Shown here in pieces: positions 17,330 through 25,636 of a stretch of DNA of 64,000 nucleotides. The stretch comes from an uncultured Paraprevotella sp. (lineage in GTDB: Bacteria > Bacteroidota > Bacteroidia > Bacteroidales > Bacteroidaceae). The notes under the pieces were generated by a model. It was given only the letters and a program-made list of their open reading frames with translations. It did not search any database and was not told where the DNA came from. A program made the translations under genes and the position numbers. The stretch is taken from positions 434,001 through 498,000 of the forward strand of contig CAJUGV010000001.1 in NCBI GenBank assembly GCA_910586505.1. The letters run 5' to 3'. Position 1 is the first letter of the stretch, and every line of letters starts with the position of its first letter.

Positions 17330-20300
17330 TTAGAAAGTCACGCTCAGTCCGAACGAATAGCTTGGGCGGTCGGAGAGTTGGATCGTGGTGAAGCCGCCCT
17401 GAACCGGGGTCTGTCCTTTCAGTGCCTTGTCGCATAGGGTGAACAGATTGTTTCCCGAAGCCGTCAGTTCCAGGCGTGAGATGCCGTAACGGGCCAGCCA
17501 GTGTTTAGGCAGTTCCCATGAGAGGCTGATGTTGGACAGTTTCAGATAGTTGGCGCTTACCACACGCAGGTTGCTGTAGTCGTACATATCCCAATAGCTG
17601 CTGGCAATTTCCTGTACACCTTTGTCTGTCAGCGAGGACGACCAGTGATTCAGGTAGCGGAAGTAGCTCGGGTGCGACTCTCCGATGATGGCGGGAATAT
17701 TAGTATGGGCTTCATCACCCGGCCGTTTCCAGCGGTCTATATAGTCGCGGCTCATGTTCCATTCGGGGCGTATGTCTCCGGCATAAGTATTGATCGCTCC
17801 GCCTTCGGACTTGGCGGCATCTCCGTACATGCCAAACAAGCGTGTCTTGGCTCCGACGCTGTAGGCGAACGTGGCGCTGAGGCGTAGGCTTTTCCAACGG
17901 AGTTGTGTGTTAAGGCCGCCTTGCATAAAGGGTTCACGTGTACCGGAAGCTTCCAGAACGCGGGTATAAGTGTCATACTTGCTCAGTCCGGACAGATCCT
18001 CGTAATGATCGAACCAGTCATCAAACATCGGGCCTCCGTCTACGGGACTGAGTCCGAGGAAACGGTAGGAGTAGAAAGTACCTATGCCTTGTCCTTTCAC
18101 GACAGCCGTACCGTTCAAGAAGTCACTCAGCTCGTAGCTTTCACCTGCGGGCAGCGTCTCGATAGAGTTAATGGTGCGCGAGAATGAGGTAGACATACTC
18201 CATTGCCAGTCTTTGGTTTGGATGGGGCGGGCTGTGATTCCTACACTGAACCCGTCGTTGGATATATTACCTCCGTTCACCACATAGGATTGGTATCCGT
18301 TTACGGTGGAGATACCTTTATTCATAAATGCGTCCTTGGTGCGCTTGAAGTAGAGAGAACCCTCGAATTGCAGACGGTTGTCAAGCACGGACAGTTCGAG
18401 ACCGAGGTTGTAGGAATTTGTGCGTTCCCATTTCAGGTTCGGATTGGGGTTGCGTCTCACGCTGGAGGTGAATTCTCCGTAATAGTCGTTGTAGGGATTC
18501 TTTTGGATAATCATTACCGGAGATTGTTCGGAGAGCATGTTACCCTGATAGCCGTAAGACGTTTTCAGGGTTAGGAAATCAAGCCATTCCAGATTTTTCA
18601 GCCACTTCAGTTCGGAGAAGTTGAAAGAGGCCGATACCGACCAGATGGGAAGCATCCTATGGTTACTGCGGTCACCGAAATTGTTCGACCCGTCGATACG
18701 TGCGTTGGCGTTCAGATAGATCATGCTGTTGTAGCTGTAGGTTGCGGTTGCATAGGCGGAAAGAGTGTTTTGCTTATTGTCGGTGAGGGTCGGGGCGTTG
18801 TCGGCGAGCCATGCCGCGTAATAGGGATAACGTTCAAGGTCGAGACCGGTAACGAATGTCATGCCGCGGTCGGGATAGAAGCCTCTGTTCACCTGATTAA
18901 ATCCTTTGTAGCGAACCGAACTCATTTCGTAACCGATACCTCCGTTGATATTGTGTCTGTCTTGGTTACCGAAGAATCTGTTGGCATCCAGCTGCAGACG
19001 GATGGTATAACTGTCCTGCCGTACGGTGTTCTTGCCTAATTCGCCTCCTTGCGGCATCAAGCACTCGCTGCCCGGTGTCTCGCCGTATTCGCTGTTGCGC
19101 AGTTCTGCGGCATACCAGGTGCGGTCGCCCCAATAGTTTTCGATATCCGTGTTCGAATTGGTGTAGGATGCAATGGCATTACCCATGAGCCAGTCATTGA
19201 AGCGGAACTTCAGGTTGGCGTCGGCAGTGACGGACGATGCGTCCTGACGGGTGGAACTGTTGGCCAGTTCGTTCAGGATGTTATAATTGTGACCATGTTT
19301 AAAACGTCCGATTTTCGGATAGTAATAGTAGTCCTGACCGTCTTCCGTAAAAGCGGGGATGGCGCGACTGCCCTTGTAAGCATACTCTACGGGAGAGTTG
19401 GCGGTCTGGTAATACTCTCGTTTGGATACGTTGCCTTTCAATCCGAATGAAGCCGAAAACCAGTTGGTAAATTTTGTATCCAGATTAAGCAGGGCATTGT
19501 AGCGGCGGTTGCTGGTATTGTTCACTACGTCATTCATGTCGCTTACACCGATGGAGGCGTAGTATGTGCCGCGTTCCGATCCGCCGTTCATGCTGACGGT
19601 GTGCTGGTGTGAGAAACTGTTGTGGGTGAGCAGGTCGAACCAGTCGGTGTTCACCGTTTCCAGATAACCCACCTGGCGGGCGAATTCGGCATCATTAATT
19701 TCACCCTTATAGAGTCGGTTCACCAGGCCTTCGTAGCCTACCATGGACGAAGTGGAGTTGTATACATAATGGTCGGAGAACAGTTCGCGGGAGAGTTGGA
19801 TGCGTTCTTTTGAGTCCATTACATCCACCTGTCTGAATAATGCGGACGGCGGCGGAAAGTGAAACTGTTGGTATAGCGTATCTGAGGTTTGCCTTCATGC
19901 CCGCGTTTGGTCGTGATGACAATCACGCCGTTGGCGGCTTTCGTACCGTAGAGGGCGGTGGCTGAGGCGTCCTTCAGGATGTCCAGCCGTTCGATGTCCT
20001 GCGGGTTCAGTCCGGCGATGGCGTTACCGATACGGTTCACATAGTCGGGGTCGTTGAGTTCCTCTGCCGAGATCGGCACGGGGTCGGTCACCACTATACC
20101 GTCCACTACCCACAGCGGTTCTCGGTTGCCGATGATGGAGGACGTACCGCGGATACGGATTCTCGGGGTGACGCCGATCTCTCCGGAATTGCTCATGAAC
20201 ATCAGGTCGGGTACCTGGCCCTCTAACATCTGGTCGATGGACAGTGCATCGGGGCGCAGGATGTCCTTGGCTTTTAACGTAGTCACGGCACTTGTCAGGG

Positions 20301-20913
20301 CACGTTTGTTAATTACCTGGTAACCGGTTACCACGACTTCATTCATTTTTTTGGATTCTTCCTCAAGCAGGATATGCAACTGACGTCCTTTCCACGTCAC
20401 GTCTTGTTTCTTCATTCCGATGTAGGACACTTCGAGCGGCACATTGTCCTTGCTGCCCGACGACAGGGAGAAGCGCCCGTCGTAGTCGGTGGTGGTTCCG
20501 TTCTTTGTTCCTTTCTCCACCACTGCGACGCCCGGTATGGGCATGCCTCTCTCATCCATTACCTGTCCGACGATGTCTTTCCACGTGCGTTTGCGTTTGA
20601 TGATGATGGTCTGTTTTCCCTCCATCTCATATGTCAGATGGCTACCGACCAGACAGTAGTCCAGCACCTGGTTGATAGGTGCGTTCGTGAAGTCGTAGTC
20701 TTTCCGGCTCAGGCCGTTCACGGCATCATTGCTATACATGAAGCCCACACCGGTCTGTTTCTTGATTTCTACGAACAATTCGCGGATGGACGCCTTTTCA
20801 AGTCGGATCGTTATGTGCTTGTCGTTTTGTGCCCTGGTCGTTGTACAGCACAGCAACAGGGCAAGAGCACATAACCGCCACGTCCCGCGGATTTTGGTTC
20901 TCTTTCTTTCCAT
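17330..20913 (-). pseudogene. SusC/RagA-type TonB-dependent transporter with STN domain, broken by a frameshift
   Basis: Two overlapping minus-strand frames together encode one SusC protein of about 1195 residues. The N-terminal piece (20913 to 19819, 364 residues) has a signal peptide (ending TRAQ), an STN domain at about 30-85 typical of transporters that signal to FecR, a carboxypeptidase-like beta domain at about 92-180, and most of the plug (VVDGIVVTDPVPISAEEL, ILKDASATALYG). The C-terminal piece (19828 to 17330) continues with VDVMDSKERIQLSREL and the complete barrel. The join needs one extra base near 19828-19830. The N-terminal frame ends in TAATG, so its stop overlaps an ATG of the second frame. 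It could be a real mutation, phase-variable or recoded expression, or an assembly error. Confidence 0.88.
19819..19836 (-). other. Frameshift junction within SusC
   Basis: On the minus strand the order is TCA GAC AG / GTG GAT GTA ATG GAC. Reading SD in the first frame and VDVMDSKE in the second restores the usual SusC sequence only if one base is added after GACAG. There is no homopolymer longer than two bases here, so a simple run-length sequencing error is less likely than in a poly-base run. Confidence 0.8.
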
Positions 20914-20928
20914 AACGTTTTATATGTG

Positions 20929-22056
20929 TTAGTTGTGAGTTTCGGACAGGAGCACTTTGTTTCGGGTTATCCTGATGTGCAGTTCGTTCATTTTCTCCAG
21001 CAGTTGGGCCAGTTGGTTGAAAGTGTCGCGCCGGTCGATGTCCACTGTAATGCGGAGGCTGCGCAGGTGGTCGTTTCCGAATACGGGCGTGATGTCGTAC
21101 CAGCGTCCCATTTTGCACATGATGTCTTCCAGTGTGCGGTCGACGAACACGATGCGGTTATCATGCCATGCCGTGCGTTCGTAAAGATCGGCAGGCGCGG
21201 TGTGTATGAGGCGGTCTTTACCGATGACGGCCGAGTATCCCTCCGGCAGTATGTTCTTTTCTTTTCCGCTCGACACTTCTACGCGTCCTTTCACCAGCGT
21301 CACCGTAGTCTGCGGATCGTCTTCGTAGGCTTCGACGTTGAGTGTGGTGCCCAGTACGCGGATGTCCGCTTTTTCCGTATGTATGGTGAACGGGTGCAGA
21401 TGGTCGTGCCGTACTTCGAGATATGCTTCTCCGGCAAGCGAGAGGCTGCGGTTGGCGGGCGAGAAATCGGCTGGTATGTAGAGCGAAGAACCTGAGTTGA
21501 GATGGATGTGTGTGCTGTCTTCCAGTATGATGTGATATTCCCCACCGTTGGGCACGTCAATGTGCGTATAGAGATCGGGAGAGATACTCTTGCTTTCCGT
21601 TATCGGCTTGCTTATTTTTTTCATAAACAGATTCAGGTTCACCGTATTGTCTTCCAACGGATAAGCTTTTCCGGCCATGTAGAATACAGCTTGAGGCGAG
21701 CCCGGTTCGATGACCGGTTCGTCCATATACATATAATAATAGTAGGAGAAGCCGCAGATCAGGCATACGGTGGCCGCTACGGTTATTTTTTGCAGCCACG
21801 GTCCGATGCGCAGTCTCTTGCGCAGCCCCGTCCGTTCTGCGAACTGCTGCCAAGCATGTTTTTCTTTCTCTTTATTCTTGTCGAGAATGGCATGGCGCAG
21901 GAATGCTGCCGACAGCACACGGTCGGCCAGTTCGCGGTTGGCTGTATTTTCGTCCGCCCATTTCTGTAATTCTTTCTCTTCGTCGGGCGTTAGTTCTTCA
22001 GTAAGCTTTTTTAAGAGAAGCAGCTTACCTCTTTTTAACTTTCTCTCCGGATACAT
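20929..22056 (-). CDS. FecR-family anti-sigma factor
   Basis: This is an inner-membrane anti-sigma factor that relays a signal from the STN domain of an outer membrane transporter to an ECF sigma factor. Residues 1-85 are the cytoplasmic sigma-binding part, one membrane helix lies at about 91-110, and the periplasmic FecR domain spans about 165-265 (VPNGGEYHIILEDSTHIHLNSG, GEAYLEV, VLGTTLNVEAY). A DUF4974 domain follows at about 305-375 (RTLEDIMCKMGRWYDI). It lies 15 bp before susC and 67 bp after the sigma gene, the standard order for a trans-envelope signalling cascade. The 375-residue length is normal. Confidence 0.94.
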   Translation of the reverse strand: MYPERKLKRGKLLLLKKLTEELTPDEEKELQKWADENTANRELADRVLSAAFLRHAILDKNKEKEKHAWQQFAERTGLRKRLRIGPWLQKITVAATVCLICGFSYYYYMYMDEPVIEPGSPQAVFYMAGKAYPLEDNTVNLNLFMKKISKPITESKSISPDLYTHIDVPNGGEYHIILEDSTHIHLNSGSSLYIPADFSPANRSLSLAGEAYLEVRHDHLHPFTIHTEKADIRVLGTTLNVEAYEDDPQTTVTLVKGRVEVSSGKEKNILPEGYSAVIGKDRLIHTAPADLYERTAWHDNRIVFVDRTLEDIMCKMGRWYDITPVFGNDHLRSLRITVDIDRRDTFNQLAQLLEKMNELHIRITRNKVLLSETHN

Positions 22057-22123
22057 ATTTTGTCTTTATCTATATATAAAGACACGTAACCGGTGGTTTG
22101 GTGTAATGTTAATCTTGATTTTT

Positions 22124-22705
22124 TTAGCAAAAAGAAAGAAAAAACAGCATTAAGTTCTTCAAACGTTCTTTCATATAGTGATTGGCATTGTTAATATGCT
22201 TCTTCACGGTATTGATAGATATGTTAAATTCCGCTGCAATTTCCTTTTGCGATTTTCCTTCCAGACTGGCGGCATAAACACGGCGGCGTGCATCCGGCAG
22301 TTCGTCGAATACGCGGTTGATGGCGTCATAGATTTCTGCTTCTATGATCCGGTGGCTGATTTCCTGTTCACGCGGAAGAGGCTGGTTGTTTTTGTGTTCG
22401 GCATATTTTTGTACCACTTGGTCATGACGCCGGTAGTTCAGAATGGCGTTTCGGAGCGATTGCATCAGATAACGTTTGAATGCGGCGTGGCCGGCGTATG
22501 ATTCTTTTCGTTCCCATACTGTCAGCCAAAGGTCCTGAATGAGGTCGGATACGGCATCTTCGTCCGGAAGATACTGCATGCCGAAATATTTCAACTGTCT
22601 GTAGTTGTCGTTGTATACCTTTTGAAACACGCGGATGTCGGAAAGGTCGATATGTGTGTCGCCGCTTTCGACATATATTGTTTCAGAAGGCTGCTTTTCA
22701 TTCAT
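22124..22705 (-). CDS. ECF RNA polymerase sigma factor
   Basis: This 193-residue sigma-70 family protein is of the extracytoplasmic function class. Region 2 covers about residues 25-95 (RQLKYFGMQYLPDEDAVSDLIQ, then LWLTVWERKESY). Region 4 covers about 130-185, with the helix-turn-helix GKSQKEIAAEFNISINTVKK. In this setting it should activate the SusCD operon when released by the FecR protein encoded downstream. Its own promoter box lies 20 bp upstream. Bacteroidetes strains carry many such sigma/FecR pairs, each usually controlling the adjacent operon. Confidence 0.94.
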   Translation of the reverse strand: MNEKQPSETIYVESGDTHIDLSDIRVFQKVYNDNYRQLKYFGMQYLPDEDAVSDLIQDLWLTVWERKESYAGHAAFKRYLMQSLRNAILNYRRHDQVVQKYAEHKNNQPLPREQEISHRIIEAEIYDAINRVFDELPDARRRVYAASLEGKSQKEIAAEFNISINTVKKHINNANHYMKERLKNLMLFFLSFC

Positions 22706-22724
22706 TTTAGTAATATATTTTCTG

Positions 22725-22732
22725 CAAAGTTA
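22725..22732 (-). promoter_or_regulatory. -7 box (TAACTTTG on minus strand) of the sigma/FecR/SusCD operon
   Basis: An exact TAnnTTTG match on the minus strand 19 bp before the sigma-factor ATG. The remaining 120 bp to the rpsT terminator show no other gene. Confidence 0.6.
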
Positions 22733-22851
22733 ATAAAATTAAAATGAAAAAGAAGAAAATGGGCGGTTTAAGTTACAGAATAGTCATGGGTGGTGGGATT
22801 GTCCGCTACAGGGACGGGTATGCGGGTGCGGGGCCTGCGGATGGGGCAACA

Positions 22852-22884
22852 CGAAAAAAGCCGAACTCACATTGAGTTCGGCTT
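22852..22884 (-). terminator. Terminator of tRNA-Glu/rpsT unit
   Basis: A 12-bp perfect stem (AAGCCGAACTCA at 22858-22869 with 22873-22884), 3-nt loop. On the minus strand it runs into TTTTT. It lies 21 bp after the rpsT stop. Confidence 0.88.
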
Positions 22885-22905
22885 CATATATTTTCATTTA
22901 TTTGG

Positions 22906-23160
22906 TCAAGCCAACTTATTGATATAGACAGCCAACTTCGATTTCAGGTTCGCAGCCTTGTTCTTGTGGATAATATTGACCTTAGCCAATTTGTCCAGCA
23001 TTTTTTGTACACTGGGATACATCGCTGTAGCCTCAGCCTTGTCTGTCATAGTGCGGAGTTTGCGAACAGCATTACGCATGGTCTTCGCGTAATATCTGTT
23101 GTGGAGTCTTCTCTTCTCCTCCTGACGTATTCTTTTTATTGATGATTTGTGGTTTGCCAT
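22906..23160 (-). CDS. rpsT: 30S ribosomal protein S20
   Basis: S20 binds 16S rRNA in the body of the small subunit. The 84-residue sequence begins MANHKSSIKRIRQEEKRR and is highly basic throughout, with the expected long helical pattern and the end KSKLAVYINKLA. It lies 30 bp downstream of the tRNA-Glu gene on the same strand, with a shared upstream promoter and one terminator, so the two are probably transcribed together. Confidence 0.98.
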   Translation of the reverse strand: MANHKSSIKRIRQEEKRRLHNRYYAKTMRNAVRKLRTMTDKAEATAMYPSVQKMLDKLAKVNIIHKNKAANLKSKLAVYINKLA

Positions 23161-23190
23161 CTTTACGTTTAAATAATTCGTTCAACTTAG

Positions 23191-23262
23191 TAGTCCCTAG
23201 GAGAGTCGAACTCCTCTTTAGAGAATGAAAATCTCTCGTCCTAACCGATAGACGAAGGGACC
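23191..23262 (-). tRNA. tRNA-Glu (anticodon TTC)
   Basis: Reading the minus strand, 72 nt fold as a tRNA. The acceptor stem pairs GGTCCCT with AGGGACT (first pair G-T), with discriminator A. The anticodon stem AGAGA/TCTCT encloses loop TTTTCAT with anticodon TTC, and the T-arm has GTTCGAC. The CCA end is not encoded, as is usual in this group. Confidence 0.95.
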
Positions 23263-23341
23263 AACGCTTAATGAGCTTTCGCTCATTTGATTCCGTTCGG
23301 CTTTGCAGTCTCCTGTTTACCTCTCGTTCTCAATTGCGATG

Positions 23342-23372
23342 CAAAGGTATGGTTTTTCTTTTAACCGGCAAA
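23342..23372 (-). promoter_or_regulatory. Promoter of tRNA-Glu and rpsT
   Basis: On the minus strand a -33 TTTG (23372-23369) and a -7 TACCTTTG (23349-23342) are separated by 19 bp, the best full match to the Bacteroidetes sigma consensus in this window. The start of transcription would lie about 70 bp upstream of the tRNA. Confidence 0.8.
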
Positions 23373-23471
23373 ACATTTTGGAGAAAATCTTTCAAAAAAG
23401 ATGCTTTCTGGGGTTTCTCGCTCGTTTTTCGGCTGTTTTTTTTAATTTTATCCCTCAAAAGACGGATTCTT

Positions 23472-24197
23472 ATGCAGGAAAAGACTATGGGTGTGGTGCT
23501 GAGAGCACTGAAATATGGTGACAGTTCCCTGATCGTGGACATTTACACGGCGTCCCGTGGTACGGTGCCTTTCATCGTCAAAGTCCCGAAGTCGCGCAGG
23601 GCCTCTGTAAAAAGCGTGTTTTTCCGTCCCCTTTCCATTCTTGAGATAGACTTCGACTACAGGCAGAAGTCTGCCTTGCAGCGCATACGTGATGTGCGTT
23701 TCGGTTTTACCTACCGTTCATTACCCTACGATCCCGTCAAGTCTTCCATCGCCTTGTTTCTTTCCGAGTTCCTCAGCCGTGTGCTGAAGCACGAGGCGGG
23801 AGGCGGTGCGCTCTTCTCCTATATAATATATTCCTTGCAGTGGCTGGACGCCAGCGAACGGGCCTTTTCCAATTTCCACTTGGTGTTCATCGTCCGTCTG
23901 ACACGTTTCTTGGGTTTCTATCCCAATGCGGAGTCCTGTGACGAGGGTGACTACTTCGACATGGTGAGTGCCTGTTTTGTCCCTTCGCGTCCTTTTCATC
24001 ATGCCTACCTGGAGCCGCGTGAAGCCGCGCTCATTCCACTGTTCCTGCGCATGAACTATGACACGATGCGTTTCTTTGCACTTACCCGTCGCGACCGTGA
24101 ACGCTTTATCGAGGTGATAGGCGAGTACTATCGGCTTCATGTGCCGGAGTTTCCCGAGTTAAAATCCCTGGAGGTATTGAAAGAGGTTTTTGCCTGA
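23472..24197 (+). CDS. recO: DNA repair protein RecO
   Basis: RecO acts with RecF and RecR to load RecA at gaps. From ATG 23472 the protein has 241 residues and starts MQEKTMGVVLRALKYGDSS, matching the OB-fold N-terminus of RecO (SLIVDIYTASRGTVPFIVK). The helical C-terminal part contains LSEFLSRVLKHE and the late LEVLKEVFA. The frame is open up to 23271, but that extension would run through the promoter region of the divergent tRNA-Glu unit and is Phe/Arg-rich, so 23472 is chosen. Confidence 0.92.
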   Translation: MQEKTMGVVLRALKYGDSSLIVDIYTASRGTVPFIVKVPKSRRASVKSVFFRPLSILEIDFDYRQKSALQRIRDVRFGFTYRSLPYDPVKSSIALFLSEFLSRVLKHEAGGGALFSYIIYSLQWLDASERAFSNFHLVFIVRLTRFLGFYPNAESCDEGDYFDMVSACFVPSRPFHHAYLEPREAALIPLFLRMNYDTMRFFALTRRDRERFIEVIGEYYRLHVPEFPELKSLEVLKEVFA

Positions 24198-24213
24198 TTC
24201 CATGTTTTTTTAT

Positions 24214-24221
24214 TACCTTTG
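24214..24221 (+). promoter_or_regulatory. -7 box (TACCTTTG) directly before the membrane AraC gene
   Basis: An exact TAnnTTTG match ends 6 nt before the ATG at 24228, again implying a leaderless or nearly leaderless transcript if used. Confidence 0.5.
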
Positions 24222-24227
24222 CCTGAT

Positions 24228-25352
24228 ATGTACATGTTTATCTTAATTACGCTTGTCGTTATCATCACGATCCATCTGATGATGGCTTCGGTCCTGTTTC
24301 TGTATTCCCGTTACAAAGTGCAGTATCTCTGTCTGGCCTGGATTATGGGTATCTTCGGTGCGCTTTGCGGGATGGCCATTCCGTTCATCCATTTGCTCCG
24401 GTTTGAGAATGTAGGCCTGTTTCATCCTTTTATGCTGCTGGCGCTGGTGGTCACGTCCTACCTTCAATCCATCTATCCTCTGAGCATTCCCATGCCGGGC
24501 TATTTGCAATGGGGGCGTATGTGGAGGTACGCATCGCCGGCCATACTCCTTATTATATTATATATGGTGAGTCTGTTGCTGGGTAGCCGTCCGGTGATAG
24601 TCCGTTCCTATGACGAGCTGGCAGGATGCTGGCTGCGGGTGGACATGCTGTTCCGTTTGGCAGGGTTCGCCCTGTCCATCTACTATGTGGTCAATATTCT
24701 GCGTCTGCCGCGCTATCTGGCGCGTAACGCTTCCATCCCGCGCTACCTGAAAGGCTATGTCACGGCCATAGGAATGAGCATGGTGTTTTATCTTGTCGTG
24801 GCGGCCGTGTTCAATGTCACGCTTCTTGTTGTCTACTTTTATTTGTTCTGTCTGCTCAACATGTATCTGTTCTACCGCACGCTTGAGACGATGGCCATCC
24901 ATTTACCCAAGCCCGAGATGGTGGAGATTGAGGAGGCGCCGACAGAGGAAATCATCGTGCAGGCCGAACGAGAGGATTTCAATGAAGCCAACCGCCGTCG
25001 TTTCGAAAGGGTGGAGTTCTTCATGCAGCACGACCGTGAGTGGCAGGATAATACGTTCGGCCGTGACAGACTGTGCGAGGCAACGGGTATCAATCGTCAC
25101 TTGCTGCTGCAGTGTCTGCGCAGTCAGGGATATAATAATTGCCACGACTATATCAATTCCTACCGCATCAATGCTTTGAAGCGCGGTGTGGCGGACGGCA
25201 CGATTCTTTCCGTGAACGACTGTATTGTGGTAGGATTCGGATCGGCCAAGACGGCCCGTACCTGTTTCGAGCGTATGGAGGGTGCCAGCCTGGACGAATA
25301 TCTGAAAAGCCGGATTTCCGCCGCGAAAGAGAGCTCCCGGTCTACGGTGTGA
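24228..25352 (+). CDS. Membrane-bound protein with C-terminal AraC-type helix-turn-helix
   Basis: The first 225 residues contain six or seven hydrophobic helices (for example LITLVVIITIHLMMASV and SPAILLIILYMVSLLLGS). A short acidic linker (EIEEAPTEEIIVQAE) then leads to a cytoplasmic region of about 130 residues resembling an AraC/XylS DNA-binding domain, with a first helix-turn-helix (FGRDRLCEATGINRHLLLQ) and a divergent second one (VVGFGSAKTARTCFERMEG, then SLDEYL). It may transduce a membrane signal directly to DNA. ATG 24228 is preferred to the upstream TTG at 24219. It has its own promoter box and a downstream terminator. The regulon is unknown. Confidence 0.75.
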   Translation: MYMFILITLVVIITIHLMMASVLFLYSRYKVQYLCLAWIMGIFGALCGMAIPFIHLLRFENVGLFHPFMLLALVVTSYLQSIYPLSIPMPGYLQWGRMWRYASPAILLIILYMVSLLLGSRPVIVRSYDELAGCWLRVDMLFRLAGFALSIYYVVNILRLPRYLARNASIPRYLKGYVTAIGMSMVFYLVVAAVFNVTLLVVYFYLFCLLNMYLFYRTLETMAIHLPKPEMVEIEEAPTEEIIVQAEREDFNEANRRRFERVEFFMQHDREWQDNTFGRDRLCEATGINRHLLLQCLRSQGYNNCHDYINSYRINALKRGVADGTILSVNDCIVVGFGSAKTARTCFERMEGASLDEYLKSRISAAKESSRSTV

Positions 25353-25365
25353 CGGATACGGAAAA

Positions 25366-25415
25366 CACCGTGTCTTCCGCTGCCGGACTGAGCCGGGGAA
25401 AGACACGGTGCGCTT
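25366..25415 (+). terminator. Terminator of the membrane AraC gene
   Basis: CACCGTGTCTT (25366-25376) pairs with AAGACACGGTG (25400-25410), followed by CGCTTTT. The A-run before the left arm (GAAAA) would let it also work on the minus strand for the 57-residue gene. Confidence 0.75.
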
Positions 25416-25443
25416 TTACAATTACTATACAAACACCGGTTTT

Positions 25444-25617
25444 TTAGAAATCCCAGATGTTTTGGTTGCTATGGAAGGTTCCGTCGAATGTTTCGTCCGA
25501 GAAGCTGATGTCGTTGCGGTCGCTGTTGCTCAGTCCGGAGCCTGCAAGAATGTTTTCGTTCGCTTCCATCTCCAGTACCTGAGTGGCCGGAGTCATATAA
25601 ATAGCTTTCTTTTTCAT
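25444..25617 (-). CDS. Small acidic protein of 57 residues
   Basis: A short frame starting MKKKAIYMTPATQVLEMEAN and ending QNIWDF. The layout (short basic start, MTPxxxVLEMEANENILAGSG, then an Asp/Ser-rich tail) is typical of a class of small Bacteroides proteins encoded next to exported-protein genes; their function is not known. It starts 19 bp after the stop of the large PCMD/calycin protein on the same strand and ends before a bidirectional hairpin, so it is probably the last gene of that unit. A plus-strand frame over the same bases (25408-25650) is its antisense shadow. Confidence 0.75.
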   Translation of the reverse strand: MKKKAIYMTPATQVLEMEANENILAGSGLSNSDRNDISFSDETFDGTFHSNQNIWDF

Positions 25618-25636
25618 ATTCTTTATCTGTTGTTAT

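Noticed and set aside
23271..23471. N-terminal extension of recO
   Set aside because: The extension covers the tRNA-Glu/rpsT promoter and is unlike RecO; the family start is MQEKTMG at 23472.
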